Part shown: positions 1 to 8,620 of the stretch, one piece after another
Numbering within the stretch: the first letter of the stretch is position 1
Layout: every line of letters starts with the position of its first letter
Source of the DNA: PRS1 sp965250265
GTDB taxonomy: Bacteria; Bacteroidota; Bacteroidia; Flavobacteriales; Flavobacteriaceae
Assembly: GCA_965250265.1 (NCBI GenBank)
Contig: CBDFNO010000015.1
Span: forward strand, 1 to 64,000
Direction of reading: 5' to 3'
Length of the DNA: 64,000 nucleotides
Position numbers and translations under genes: made by a program
The notes under the pieces: generated by a model
Told to the model about the DNA's origin: nothing
The model's database searches: none
The model's input: only the letters and a program-made list of their open reading frames with translations

Positions 1-190
1 TCAAATTGCATTATTTACTCACAGAATTGATCACTTAACAGAACACTTAAAAAATAATCGTAAAGATTATAATACAGAGCGTTCGTTAGTAAAACTAGTT
101 GGTAAGCGTCGTGCTTTACTAGACTATTTAACTAAAAAAGATGTCTTGAGATATCGTGCAATAGTTAAAGAATTAGGATTAAGAAAATAA
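1..190 (+). CDS. rpsO: 30S ribosomal protein S15, 3' part only
   Basis: The reading frame from base 2 to the TAA at 188-190 gives 63 residues that match the C-terminal two thirds of ribosomal protein S15: the segment QIALFTHRIDHLTEHLK, the KDYNTERSLVKLVGKRR stretch that contacts 16S rRNA, and the RYRAIVKELGLRK end. The start lies left of the window. S15 binds 16S rRNA early in 30S assembly. The rpsO-pnp order is widespread in bacteria and is kept here, but a terminator separates the two genes. Confidence 0.96.
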   Translation, partial: QIALFTHRIDHLTEHLKNNRKDYNTERSLVKLVGKRRALLDYLTKKDVLRYRAIVKELGLRK

Positions 191-197
191 AAAATGT

Positions 198-226
198 CCA
201 CGCTTTTACAGTGTGGTTTTTTGTTT
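198..226 (+). terminator. Intrinsic terminator after rpsO
   Basis: A 6-bp stem (198-203 with 211-216, one G-T pair) encloses a 7-base loop and is followed by a T-rich run to 226. It lies 8 bases after the rpsO stop codon. Confidence 0.75.
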
Positions 227-333
227 TAATCCAAGATTAAAAAGAAGAAGCTAATTAATAGTTTTTCATTGGTCAGACATTTTATGTCTCACAACAACAC
301 AACGACCATTGTTTAATTAGAATTAAAATATTT

Positions 334-2580
334 ATGATTCCAAAAGTTTTTAAAGAGGTCATTGACCTTGGTGATGGAAGAGAGATTTCCATAGAAACCG
401 GAAAATTAGCCAAACAGGCTCATGGTTCGGTAGTAGTACAAATGGGAAAAGCTATGTTATTATGTACAGTTGTATCTAATTACAAAGTTAGTCCTGTCGA
501 TTTTTTACCATTAACGGTAGATTACAGAGAAAAATTTGCAGCAGCTGGACGTTATCCAGGTGGATTCTTTAAAAGAGAAGCAAGACCTAGTGATGGTGAA
601 GTTTTAACAATGCGATTAGTGGATCGTGTTTTACGTCCATTATTTCCAAAAGATTATCATTATGAAGTTCAAGTGATGATACAGTTAATGTCTCATGACG
701 AAGATGTAATGCCTGATGCATTAGCTGGTTTAGCAGCTTCAGCAGCTATACAATTAAGTGATTTTCCTTTCGAATGTCCAATTTCAGAAGCACGTGTTGC
801 TAGAGTAAATGGCGAATTTGTCATCAATCCAAGTAGAGCACAATTAGCAGACGCTGATATTGAAATGATGGTAGGTGCTTCGGCAGATTCTGTAATGATG
901 GTTGAAGGTGAAATGGATGAATGTAGCGAAGAGGAAATGGCAGATGCTATTAAGTTTGCTCATGAAGCTATTAAAATACAGGTTGATGCTCAAGTTAAAT
1001 TAGCAGAAGCTGTTGGTAAAAAAGAAGTTCGTGAATACGAAACTGCTGTTGAAGATGAAGATTTAGAGAAAAAGATACACGAAGCTGCTTACGACAGATG
1101 TTTTGCAATTGCAAAACAAGGCTTATCGAAGCAAGAACGTGGATTAGCGTTTAGTGAGGTGAAAGATGAAGTGAAGGCAACGTTCACCGAAGAAGAGCAA
1201 GAAGAACAAGCCGATTTAATTTCTAAATACTACAGCAAAGCACAAAAAGCTGCAATTCGTGATTTAACTTTAAATGAAGGTTTACGTTTAGATGGTCGTA
1301 AAACTACAGATATTAGACCTATTTGGTGTGAAGTAGATTACTTACCATCTGTTCATGGTTCTGCAATTTTTACAAGAGGAGAAACTCAAGCTTTAGCCAC
1401 AGTTACTCTGGGAACTTCTAGAGATGCTAACAAAATTGACATGCCTTCTTACGAAGGTGAAGAGTCGTTTTATTTACACTACAATTTTCCTCCTTTTTGT
1501 ACTGGAGAAGCTCGTCCTTTAAGAGGAACTTCTCGTCGTGAAGTTGGTCATGGTAATTTAGCACAACGTGGTTTAAAAGGTATGATTCCTGATGATTGCC
1601 CTTATACTGTAAGAGTTGTATCTGAAGTTTTAGAATCTAATGGTTCATCTTCAATGGCAACTGTTTGTTCAGGAACTATGGCACTTATGGATGCTGGTGT
1701 TCAACTTACTCGCCCTGTTTCTGGTATTGCTATGGGATTAATTTCTGATAAAGCTTCAGGTAATTTTGCTGTATTGTCTGATATTTTAGGTGATGAAGAT
1801 CATTTAGGAGATATGGACTTTAAAGTTACAGGTACTTCTGAAGGAATTACAGCTTGCCAAATGGATATTAAAGTAAAAGGATTGTCTTATGATATATTAG
1901 AAAAAGCGCTGGCTCAAGCACGTGAGGGACGTTTACATATTTTAGAAAAGCTTACAGATACCATTGCAAAACCTAATGCTGATGTGAAGTCTTATGCACC
2001 TAAAATGGTTACTAGAACAATTCCTAACGAATTTATTGGTGCTTTAATTGGTCCTGGAGGAAAAGTAATTCAAGAATTACAAAAAGAAACTGGTTGTACT
2101 ATCGTTATTAATGAAGACCCAGTTACTGAAGAAGGTATTGTTGAAATTTTAGGAACAGGACAAGAAGGTATTGATGCTGTGTTAGCAAAAATAGATTCTT
2201 TATTATTTAAACCTGAAAAGGGAAGTGTTTACGAAGTTAAAGTAATTAAAATGCTTGATTTTGGTGCTGTTGTAGAATATACAGAAGCTCCTGGAAACGA
2301 AGTATTATTGCACGTAAGCGAATTGGCTTGGGAACGTACTAATAATGTAAGTGATGTTGTTAATATGGGCGATATTCTTGACGTGAAGTATTTTGGCGTT
2401 GACCCAAGAACACGTAAAGAGAAAGTATCTCGTAAAGCATTATTAGAAAAACCGGAAGGTTATGTGGCTAGACCTCCAAGAGATAACAATAACAGAGGTA
2501 GAGATAATCGTGGACGTGATAACAGAGGTAGAGACAATCGAAGAGACGATAGAAAACCTAGAGAAGAGAAACAGGATTAA
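334..2580 (+). CDS. pnp: Polyribonucleotide nucleotidyltransferase (PNPase)
   Basis: PNPase is the trimeric 3'-to-5' phosphorolytic exoribonuclease of RNA decay. The 748-residue protein has the full family layout: two RNase PH domains separated by an all-helical linker, a KH domain with the GPGGK loop near residue 573, and an S1 domain from about residue 629. The last 30 residues are a positively charged low-complexity tail with three RGRDN units, probably an extra RNA-binding extension. The leader carries a small hairpin (275-280 with 284-289), but nothing else resembling the enterobacterial RNase III autoregulation site. It is transcribed apart from rpsO because a terminator lies between them. 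Confidence 0.97.
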   Translation: MIPKVFKEVIDLGDGREISIETGKLAKQAHGSVVVQMGKAMLLCTVVSNYKVSPVDFLPLTVDYREKFAAAGRYPGGFFKREARPSDGEVLTMRLVDRVLRPLFPKDYHYEVQVMIQLMSHDEDVMPDALAGLAASAAIQLSDFPFECPISEARVARVNGEFVINPSRAQLADADIEMMVGASADSVMMVEGEMDECSEEEMADAIKFAHEAIKIQVDAQVKLAEAVGKKEVREYETAVEDEDLEKKIHEAAYDRCFAIAKQGLSKQERGLAFSEVKDEVKATFTEEEQEEQADLISKYYSKAQKAAIRDLTLNEGLRLDGRKTTDIRPIWCEVDYLPSVHGSAIFTRGETQALATVTLGTSRDANKIDMPSYEGEESFYLHYNFPPFCTGEARPLRGTSRREVGHGNLAQRGLKGMIPDDCPYTVRVVSEVLESNGSSSMATVCSGTMALMDAGVQLTRPVSGIAMGLISDKASGNFAVLSDILGDEDHLGDMDFKVTGTSEGITACQMDIKVKGLSYDILEKALAQAREGRLHILEKLTDTIAKPNADVKSYAPKMVTRTIPNEFIGALIGPGGKVIQELQKETGCTIVINEDPVTEEGIVEILGTGQEGIDAVLAKIDSLLFKPEKGSVYEVKVIKMLDFGAVVEYTEAPGNEVLLHVSELAWERTNNVSDVVNMGDILDVKYFGVDPRTRKEKVSRKALLEKPEGYVARPPRDNNNRGRDNRGRDNRGRDNRRDDRKPREEKQD

Positions 2581-2602
2581 TCTCTTTTTATGAATAAAAG
2601 CA

Positions 2603-2636
2603 AAACCTCTCAAATAAATTTGAGAGGTTTTTTAAA
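2603..2636 (+). terminator. Intrinsic terminator after pnp
   Basis: A perfect 12-bp stem (2603-2614 with 2619-2630) with a 4-base loop runs into a T tract. It starts 22 bases after the pnp stop codon. Confidence 0.88.
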
Positions 2637-2712
2637 TATAATACTGTCCTCAAAGAGTAGGAATGCTTCCTCTACCTAATAAGAATTGTTTTCATAGTTC
2701 TTAATTAATTTT

Positions 2713-3486
2713 TTAAAGTTTGTAAGTAAGTCCAATTTTGGTAGATTTAATTTCACCTTCACCACTTTCAAAAATGGCATTGATTATATAATTTTTAAGT
2801 CTTAATCCAAATGTTATTCCACTGAAACCCGTTGTGCCACTGTACATTTCTGTTTCTTTAAAATTCAATAAATCCCCAAAATAAAAGCCAAATGTAAATG
2901 CCTTCTCATCTGACATTTTAAAAACATATTCAGAATATATTTGGTAAGTAAACATAGACTTCTGATTTACGATAGTAAGTTCGTTATCGTTACTTGAAAT
3001 TAATTCCGATAGTTTATCCTGATAAGAACCAAATTCGTTAAGATAAGCGAGCTCAACACCTATAAACCTCCAATCTACTTTAGGGCGTGAATATGTATAA
3101 TTTATTCCTGATTTAAAATTTACTGTATAGAAGCTTTTCTTTTCTTCATCGGCGATGAGATCTCCATATCCTTCTTTAAATTTATAAGTACCATATGTTC
3201 CTCCAAGACCATAATAAAAATTATAAAAGCGCCCTGTTGTGCTTCTATGAATATTTACAGCAGCAATAGTTTTTACATCATCAAAGTCACCTCCATCTTG
3301 TGAATGCTTTCCAAAACTTAAATCACCAGATATATAAGTTGCAGACACTTTCTTGTTTGTATAATGAGGTTTTTCTGTATAAGATTTTATGGAGCCATAA
3401 GAACCAGTTGTATAAACACGACGTGAGCCACATGAGCTTAAAACCGTAATACATAGAATTATTAATATTTTAAATGCTGTTTTCAT
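2713..3486 (-). CDS. Putative outer-membrane lipoprotein, unknown function
   Basis: I do not recognise a family. The 257-residue protein starts with a lipoprotein signal (hydrophobic stretch, then LSSCGSRR, acylated Cys at about residue 19). The rest is rich in alternating aromatic and polar residues and ends in GLTYKL, which resembles antiparallel beta-strand or small-barrel proteins of the outer membrane. It is transcribed divergently from the HTH regulator at 3625, with a 138-base gap, so that regulator may act on it; this is inference from position only. Confidence 0.7.
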   Translation of the reverse strand: MKTAFKILIILCITVLSSCGSRRVYTTGSYGSIKSYTEKPHYTNKKVSATYISGDLSFGKHSQDGGDFDDVKTIAAVNIHRSTTGRFYNFYYGLGGTYGTYKFKEGYGDLIADEEKKSFYTVNFKSGINYTYSRPKVDWRFIGVELAYLNEFGSYQDKLSELISSNDNELTIVNQKSMFTYQIYSEYVFKMSDEKAFTFGFYFGDLLNFKETEMYSGTTGFSGITFGLRLKNYIINAIFESGEGEIKSTKIGLTYKL

Positions 3487-3624
3487 GTTTTCAGAGTTTT
3501 TAATTTATATTCCAAATCTACTTTGTGATATTTGATAATCATTTGATCATAATGCTGAATAATTGAATTATATTTTGTATTTTTTGCAAAACCAAAGACT
3601 TCCCTGTTTGTAATTTCTCAAAAA

Positions 3625-4623
3625 ATGCAAGAGCAATTTATCAAATATTTAAAGGCAAAAACTCAAGAAAACACATCCTTTGTTGAAGAAATAGCATCAG
3701 TTTTAGATATTGGTTATGATGCAGCTTATAGGCGTGTTAATAACAAAACGAACCTATCACTTGAAGAAAGTGTGATTTTAGCAAAGCATTATAAAATTTC
3801 ACTAAACAAGTTGTTTGAAGTTGGTAACCAGAATACTATTATCACCGAAATTTCTCCAAGACCAGTAGACCTTAAAGGATTAGAGGCATGGATGACAGAA
3901 TCATTAAATAACCTTTACCCTTTAACCCGAATTAAGAATGCAGAAATAATTTATTCTGCTAAAGATATTCCAGTGTTTCATACATTAAAAGACTCTTATT
4001 TATCACGTTACAAAATGTATGTATGGCTTAAGGATGTAAACGTTGAAATGACTAAGAATCGGGAGTCGTTTGATGATTTTATTAAAACCATTCCAGACTC
4101 ATTACTACAAAGTGCTTATAAAACAGCTGATCTTTATGACAATATAAATATTTCTGAAATATGGACTAATAATACAATTGATGGTAGTTTGAATCAAGTG
4201 TTATATTATTATGAAGCAGGTTTGCTTTCTAAAAAACTTGCATTACTCATTTGTGAAGATTTTGTAGACGTAATTAAATTACTTGAAAAAAGAGCTATAC
4301 ATCAAAGTTTCACTGGCTCCAAAAACAAATATAAATATAATTTATATTTTAACGAGATTCATACAATGAGCAATACTATAATGATAACTACACCGCATCA
4401 AAAAGCGTTTTTTACACCCTTTACAGTGTTGACATATTTTACGATTGAGCATCAGCCAACCTGCGAGCTTATGTATGGATTTTTTAAAAAATTTATGAGT
4501 CATTCTAAACTATTAGTTAATACAGGAGAAAAAGACAGAACCATGTTCTTTAATAGGATGCATCGAAAAATTGATAAACTAAGAGGGCAAATTACTGCTA
4601 ATGAGCCTTTTAGCCTTGATTAA
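3625..4623 (+). CDS. Helix-turn-helix transcriptional regulator
   Basis: The N-terminal 65 residues look like an XRE-type helix-turn-helix: helix, turn around GYDAAYRRVNN, then LSLEESVILAKHYKISLNKLFE, the usual end of such domains. The remaining 265 residues have no domain I can name; they are mainly helical and lack membrane segments, so they may form a ligand or dimer domain. The 332-residue length is long for XRE repressors. The gene stands alone, divergent from a lipoprotein gene and 123 bases before rpoD. Ligand and targets are unknown. Confidence 0.75.
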   Translation: MQEQFIKYLKAKTQENTSFVEEIASVLDIGYDAAYRRVNNKTNLSLEESVILAKHYKISLNKLFEVGNQNTIITEISPRPVDLKGLEAWMTESLNNLYPLTRIKNAEIIYSAKDIPVFHTLKDSYLSRYKMYVWLKDVNVEMTKNRESFDDFIKTIPDSLLQSAYKTADLYDNINISEIWTNNTIDGSLNQVLYYYEAGLLSKKLALLICEDFVDVIKLLEKRAIHQSFTGSKNKYKYNLYFNEIHTMSNTIMITTPHQKAFFTPFTVLTYFTIEHQPTCELMYGFFKKFMSHSKLLVNTGEKDRTMFFNRMHRKIDKLRGQITANEPFSLD

Positions 4624-4746
4624 TACAACTTAAAATTAGGCTCATACTTAATTTTTTGTACTTTTTTGTAACATTTTACCCAAACTGTACGTATAACTAT
4701 TAGATACGTGTAACTATCCCTCAGAAACATAATAGGAGACCTTTAA

Positions 4747-5610
4747 ATGAGACAACTCAAAATTACAAAGCAGGTTACTAATAGAGAAACTGCTTCATTA
4801 GATAAATACCTTCAAGAAATAGGTAAAGTTGACCTAATTACTGCCGATGAAGAAGTAGAATTAGCTCAACGTATAAAAGCTGGAGATCAATTAGCTTTAG
4901 AAAAGTTGACTAAAGCTAATTTACGTTTTGTAGTTTCGGTAGCAAAACAATACCAAAATCAAGGTTTAACCTTACCTGATTTAATTAATGAAGGTAATTT
5001 AGGTTTAATTAAAGCTGCTCAACGTTTTGATGAAACTCGTGGTTTTAAATTTATATCGTATGCTGTTTGGTGGATTCGTCAATCGATTCTTCAAGCATTA
5101 GCCGAGCAATCTCGTATTGTTCGCTTACCATTAAACAAAATTGGTTCTATTAATAAAATTAATAAGACCTATGCATTTCTTGAGCAATCTCATGAGCGCC
5201 CACCAAGTGCCGAAGAAATTGCAAAAGAATTAGACATGACAATTAATGATGTAAAAGAATCTATGAAGAATTCTGGTCGTCACGTCTCTATGGATGCTCC
5301 TTTAGTAGAAGGTGAAGATTCAAACCTTTACGATGTTTTACGTAGTGGTGAATCACCAAATCCTGATAGGGATTTATTGCATGAATCGTTACGTACTGAA
5401 ATTGAAAGAGCGTTAGATACATTAACACCTCGCGAAGCTGATGTTATTCGGTTATATTTTGGTTTAGGAAACCAACATCCTATGACTTTAGAAGAGATTG
5501 GAGAGACCTTCGATTTAACGCGTGAACGTGTTAGACAGATAAAAGAAAAAGCAATACGTAGACTAAAACATACATCTCGTAGTAAAATATTAAAAACTTA
5601 TTTAGGATAA
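4747..5610 (+). CDS. rpoD: RNA polymerase primary sigma factor (sigma-70 family)
   Basis: This is the housekeeping sigma factor. At 287 residues it lacks region 1.1 and the large non-conserved insert of E. coli RpoD, as is usual for Bacteroidota primary sigma factors. Visible parts are region 1.2 (SLDKYLQEIGKVDLI), region 2 with DLINEGNLGLIKAAQRFDE near residue 78 and the promoter-melting YAVWWIRQSI, region 3, and region 4.2 with TLEEIGETFDLTRERVRQIK near residue 247. This sigma factor recognises TTG and TAnnTTTG promoter elements, and such sites occur in this window. Transcription ends at two successive hairpins. Confidence 0.97.
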   Translation: MRQLKITKQVTNRETASLDKYLQEIGKVDLITADEEVELAQRIKAGDQLALEKLTKANLRFVVSVAKQYQNQGLTLPDLINEGNLGLIKAAQRFDETRGFKFISYAVWWIRQSILQALAEQSRIVRLPLNKIGSINKINKTYAFLEQSHERPPSAEEIAKELDMTINDVKESMKNSGRHVSMDAPLVEGEDSNLYDVLRSGESPNPDRDLLHESLRTEIERALDTLTPREADVIRLYFGLGNQHPMTLEEIGETFDLTRERVRQIKEKAIRRLKHTSRSKILKTYLG

Positions 5611-5640
5611 TTGTATATTTACGACTAAATAAAAGTAACA

Positions 5641-5668
5641 AACAGTTACACATAACTGTTCGTTTTTT
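5641..5668 (+). terminator. First terminator-like hairpin after rpoD
   Basis: An 8-bp perfect stem (5641-5648 with 5653-5660) with a CACA loop is followed by CGTTTTTTG. It is the first of two terminator-like hairpins within 75 bases. Confidence 0.7.
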
Positions 5669-5679
5669 GATTGATGAAA

Positions 5680-5715
5680 GAACCCTTGGCTGATTACCGA
5701 GGGTTCGTTTTTTTA
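5680..5715 (+). terminator. Second terminator after rpoD
   Basis: A 10-bp stem with one G-T pair (5680-5689 with 5697-5706) is followed by CG and at least seven T. It backs up the hairpin just before it and isolates rpoD from rpe. Confidence 0.85.
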
Positions 5716-5718
5716 CAT

Positions 5719-5726
5719 TATTTTTG
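5719..5726 (+). promoter_or_regulatory. Probable rpe promoter, -7 element
   Basis: TATTTTTG fits the Bacteroidota -7 consensus TAnnTTTG and lies 25 bases before the rpe start, just behind the rpoD terminator. I see no clear upstream TTG at the expected distance, so the assignment rests on this element and its position. Confidence 0.45.
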
Positions 5727-5751
5727 AAAATACAAAAAACAACCACTTTTT

Positions 5752-6414
5752 ATGAGTTCTAAATTAATTGCACCATCAATTTTAGCAGCCGATTTCGGTA
5801 ACCTTCAACGCGATATTGAAATGGTAAATAATAGTGAAGCCGATTGGTTTCATATTGATGTAATGGATGGTGTTTTTGTTCCTAATATTTCATTTGGAAT
5901 GCCTGTGTTAAAAGTAATCTCTAAACATGCTAATAAAACAATTGATGTACATTTAATGATTGTCGATCCAGATAGATACATTAAAACCTTTGCTGATTTA
6001 GGAAGCAATATTCTTACTGTACATTATGAAGCGTGTACTCATTTACATCGAACACTACAAGCCATTAAGGCTGAAGGTATGAAAGCCGGAGTAGCTTTAA
6101 ATCCTCATACAAACATAAATATGCTTGAAGATACCATTAACGATATAGATTTAGTGTGTGTAATGAGTGTTAACCCTGGCTTTGGTGGTCAAAGCTTTAT
6201 AGAAAATACTTATGATAAAGTAAAACAGTTGAAAAAACTCATTGACACTAAAGGAGCTTCTACCTTAATTGAAATTGATGGTGGTGTTACTAATAAAAAT
6301 GCAAATGCCTTAGTTGATGCTGGAGCAGATGTGTTAGTAGCTGGTAGTTATGTATTTAAAAGTGAAGATCAATCGACTACTATTAAAGATTTGAAAGCTT
6401 TAGCAAATTCTTAA
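5752..6414 (+). CDS. rpe: Ribulose-phosphate 3-epimerase
   Basis: The enzyme interconverts ribulose 5-phosphate and xylulose 5-phosphate in the pentose phosphate pathway. The 220-residue TIM-barrel protein has the family signatures: APSILAADF at the N-terminus, FHIDVMDGVFVPN (catalytic Asp and metal His), DVHLMI, the MSVNPGFGGQ phosphate and loop motif, and IEIDGGVT with the second catalytic Asp. Length is normal. It is probably a single-gene unit read from the promoter after the rpoD terminators. Confidence 0.97.
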   Translation: MSSKLIAPSILAADFGNLQRDIEMVNNSEADWFHIDVMDGVFVPNISFGMPVLKVISKHANKTIDVHLMIVDPDRYIKTFADLGSNILTVHYEACTHLHRTLQAIKAEGMKAGVALNPHTNINMLEDTINDIDLVCVMSVNPGFGGQSFIENTYDKVKQLKKLIDTKGASTLIEIDGGVTNKNANALVDAGADVLVAGSYVFKSEDQSTTIKDLKALANS

Positions 6415-6481
6415 TTAGTAACCTGCAAAATGCATTACGAATGTTTACATTTAAAGCTTCAATCATAAAACAACAAAATAC

Positions 6482-6952
6482 ATGAAAAAAGTAGTCTTAT
6501 TCATAACCCTTCTAATCAACTTTTTATTAACAATACAGGCACAAGAAATTGCATTTAACAGTGAAACTTTTGCTCAAGAATATTTTGATGCATGGAATAA
6601 AACACAAGCACCTAATGCCTCGGAAATAGATCTTGAAAACTATTTGACCTTGCTTACTAATGATGTAGCTTATCAGCACTTGCCCTATGACAATACCGAT
6701 ACAAGAGAACCTGACGGTAAAGAGTTGCTCAGAAAAGGAATGAACCGTTGGCGAGGAGCAAACACATCATATAAAGCGAAACTTATTGAGGTAAATTACG
6801 GTCACAATGTGGTGGTAATCAAATATCAAGCTATAATGACCGTTGTTGATGAAAAAACAGGCAATGAACGAACTATTGAACGCAACAACATTGAAGTACT
6901 GGAATTAGACCAAGCTAAAGTGGCAGTAATTAGAAAATATGGAAAATACTAA
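6482..6952 (+). CDS. Secreted NTF2/SnoaL-like protein, unknown function
   Basis: The 156-residue product begins with a Sec signal peptide (KK, hydrophobic core, likely cut at IQAQE around residue 20). The mature part has the size and pattern of an NTF2/SnoaL-like cone fold: helices around FAQEYFDAWNK, then beta strands such as YKAKLIEVNYGHNVVVIKYQ. That fold assignment is by eye. No catalytic residues can be named. It follows rpe on the same strand after 67 bases and is convergent with the RidA gene. Confidence 0.6.
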   Translation: MKKVVLFITLLINFLLTIQAQEIAFNSETFAQEYFDAWNKTQAPNASEIDLENYLTLLTNDVAYQHLPYDNTDTREPDGKELLRKGMNRWRGANTSYKAKLIEVNYGHNVVVIKYQAIMTVVDEKTGNERTIERNNIEVLELDQAKVAVIRKYGKY

Positions 6953-6989
6953 TAGTGAGACTGTACTAATAAAATTAAAACAAGTAGGA

Positions 6990-7382
6990 CTATAAATCTT
7001 TAACAGCTGTTCCAGTAATTTTAATCTTAGCACCAAAAGGTAGCGCTTGTGCTTGATAAATAGTTCTTGCAGGTCTTTTCCCTTCTGGGAACAAATCCAT
7101 ATACAACTTATTAATTTGAGGTAAATCTTTTAAATCATCAAAAGCGATATCAATAAAAACAACATCCTTATTTAAAAACCCTGCATTTCTTATGGCTGCA
7201 AAAAAGTTTGAAAAAGCCTGTTTCGCTTCTTCTAAAACTGTTCCCGAAATGTAGTTTCCATCAAAACTAACAGACAATTGTCCACTAACAAAACACATAT
7301 TGTTAACTACAACAGCATGACTTATTGGGTTAGACCATTTTGGTAATCCTTCTCCTGATACAATAAATTTCCTATTACTCAT
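6990..7382 (-). CDS. RidA family protein (enamine/imine deaminase type)
   Basis: RidA proteins hydrolyse reactive 2-aminoacrylate and related imines from PLP enzymes. The 130-residue protein shows the YjgF/RidA pattern: an early SHAVVVNNMCFVSGQLS strand pair, the EEAKQAFSNFFAAIRNAGF helix, and RPARTIYQAQALPFGAKIKI with the conserved Arg that binds the substrate carboxylate in true deaminases. The N-terminus is somewhat divergent from archetypal RidA, so another Rid subgroup is possible. It lies 9 bases after the MtfA-like gene and probably shares its transcript. Confidence 0.85.
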   Translation of the reverse strand: MSNRKFIVSGEGLPKWSNPISHAVVVNNMCFVSGQLSVSFDGNYISGTVLEEAKQAFSNFFAAIRNAGFLNKDVVFIDIAFDDLKDLPQINKLYMDLFPEGKRPARTIYQAQALPFGAKIKITGTAVKDL

Positions 7383-7391
7383 ATTATTTAT

Positions 7392-8243
7392 TTAATACCC
7401 AGCAAAATCAAAATTTAACATCTGCTTCACTTTGCTATATATTTCTGGGAATTGGCTTCTAAACTCCTGAGGTGTTTCTATAAAATTTTCGATTATAACT
7501 GCGATAAATTCGTATTGATTTGTATAAGCATACTTCCTAAAATATTTAGAGTTTGTTAATTTTTTCTTCATTTGTTCATCATTCGACAAAAGGTTGGTGA
7601 GTTCTTTAAACGAATCCTGAAAAATGTTTGAACTCACATCATGTTCTTTTATACTATTTAAATGGATGGCATGTACGAACTCATGTATCCCTAAATTTAA
7701 ATTATCATTATTTATGTTAAAGCCTTCTTCAAAATCTTCCCAGGACAATACAATTGCTCTTAAACCTGGATTGAACTCTCCTTTATGATATTTTCTATTT
7801 ACGTTTGAAAAAAAAGCATCAGGGTAAATAAATATTTTATCTATGAGTCCGATATAAAAATTTCGAAACCCAAAAGTCAACATCACAGCTGTTGCAGAAA
7901 TTAAAACCTTAACCTCATCAGTAATAACGAAACCTTCTCGAGCTATAAAATCTTTATCATTAATGAATAAAGCCAAGCGATGTTCAAAATAGCGTTGTTG
8001 TTGTCTTGTTAATTTATTATAAAAAGAAAATCGTTGTCTTAAAATAAATTGTTGCTTCTGCGTTAGTTTTCTTAAAAAAAGATATTTATGGATAAACAAA
8101 GGTTTCTTTTTTCGCATCACAAAAGCCACCTCTATCGTTCTTATGCCATAATAAATAAAAATTGCAGCAAATGCAATACAAAAGATTCCAAGAAAGATTT
8201 TGGTTTGTGTAGAATATTCTTCTAAAATAGAAATTATCAGCAT
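7392..8243 (-). CDS. MtfA-like zinc metallopeptidase (family M90)
   Basis: The protein has one N-terminal membrane segment (about residues 15-35) followed by a soluble domain with GIHEFVHAIH near residue 187, the HExxH-like zinc site of MtfA-type peptidases. Other family marks are the FYNKLTRQQQRYFEHRLALFI stretch and the LSNDEQ/YEFIAVIIENF helix, whose Glu supplies the third ligand region. E. coli MtfA binds the Mlc repressor, but Mlc is not expected here, so the substrate is unknown. Length is 283 residues, close to the family norm. It is probably co-transcribed with the RidA gene. Confidence 0.82.
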   Translation of the reverse strand: MLIISILEEYSTQTKIFLGIFCIAFAAIFIYYGIRTIEVAFVMRKKKPLFIHKYLFLRKLTQKQQFILRQRFSFYNKLTRQQQRYFEHRLALFINDKDFIAREGFVITDEVKVLISATAVMLTFGFRNFYIGLIDKIFIYPDAFFSNVNRKYHKGEFNPGLRAIVLSWEDFEEGFNINNDNLNLGIHEFVHAIHLNSIKEHDVSSNIFQDSFKELTNLLSNDEQMKKKLTNSKYFRKYAYTNQYEFIAVIIENFIETPQEFRSQFPEIYSKVKQMLNFDFAGY

Positions 8244-8390
8244 TATTAATACTTGTTTACAAAAACGAAATGGTGAAGTCCCTTATGTAAAGGTTACATA
8301 AATATACAAAAAACAAGATTAACTCGCTTCGCTCCTTTTCCCTCTAAGCTCCTCAAGATAGTTATCGGGATTGAAAATAAAACCCTTACA

Positions 8391-8417
8391 TATAAATTCA
8401 AGCAAGCTTGATTTAAT
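8391..8417. repeat. 27-bp hairpin repeat, copy 1
   Basis: A 27-base unit holds a perfect 6-bp stem (8398-8403 with 8406-8411) around AA. It matches copy 2 at 8490-8516 except at two bases, 8403 and 8406, which pair with each other: C-G here, T-A in copy 2. Confidence 0.7.
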
Positions 8418-8430
8418 AAGCATTAAATAT

Positions 8431-8457
8431 TGAAGGATTAACTTCGTTGATCCTTCA
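8431..8457. repeat. Long stem-loop in the gap before tRNA-Arg
   Basis: A 12-bp stem with one T-G pair (8431-8442 with 8446-8457) closes on a 3-base loop. It has no T tract on either strand, so it is not a clear terminator. It is the middle of three structured units in the 295-base gene-free stretch 8244-8538. The left half of that stretch (8260-8390) holds nothing I recognise. Confidence 0.6.
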
Positions 8458-8471
8458 AAGCTCCGCTCTGA

Positions 8472-8533
8472 AAACACAAAAACCAAACTTATAAATTCAA
8501 GTAAACTTGATTTAATGTTTGGTTTTTGTGTTT
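8472..8533 (-). terminator. Very long stem after tRNA-Arg, probable terminator
   Basis: A perfect 17-bp inverted repeat (8472-8488 with 8517-8533) lies just downstream of tRNA-Arg on the minus strand; the distal arm is T-rich when read in that direction. Its loop is almost exactly copy 2 of the 27-bp hairpin repeat (8490-8516), so the whole folds as a hairpin within a hairpin. Confidence 0.65.
8490..8516. repeat. 27-bp hairpin repeat, copy 2, inside terminator loop
   Basis: This is the second copy of the unit at 8391-8417, with 25 of 27 bases identical. The 6-bp stem is 8497-8502 with 8505-8510. The two differences preserve base pairing. Confidence 0.7.
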
Positions 8534-8538
8534 ATTTG

Positions 8539-8612
8539 TGACCACGGAGGGATTCAAACCCCCGACCGCTGGAGCCGAAATCCAGTGCTCTATTCAGCTG
8601 AGCTACGTGGCC
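8539..8612 (-). tRNA. tRNA-Arg (anticodon TCG)
   Basis: The minus strand folds as a full cloverleaf: acceptor GGCCACG with CGTGGTC, D arm with AGCTCAGCTGAATAGAGC, anticodon arm CTGGA-TTTCGGC-TCCAG, and T arm closing GGTTTGAATCC. The 7-base loop puts TCG at positions 34-36, which reads CGN arginine codons. The discriminator is A at 8539, and CCA is not encoded. Confidence 0.95.
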
Positions 8613-8620
8613 AAATTATA

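Noticed and set aside
5531..5746. A 71-residue open frame on the minus strand over the rpoD end
   Set aside because: It covers the rpoD 3' end and both terminators and has no start context or similarity.
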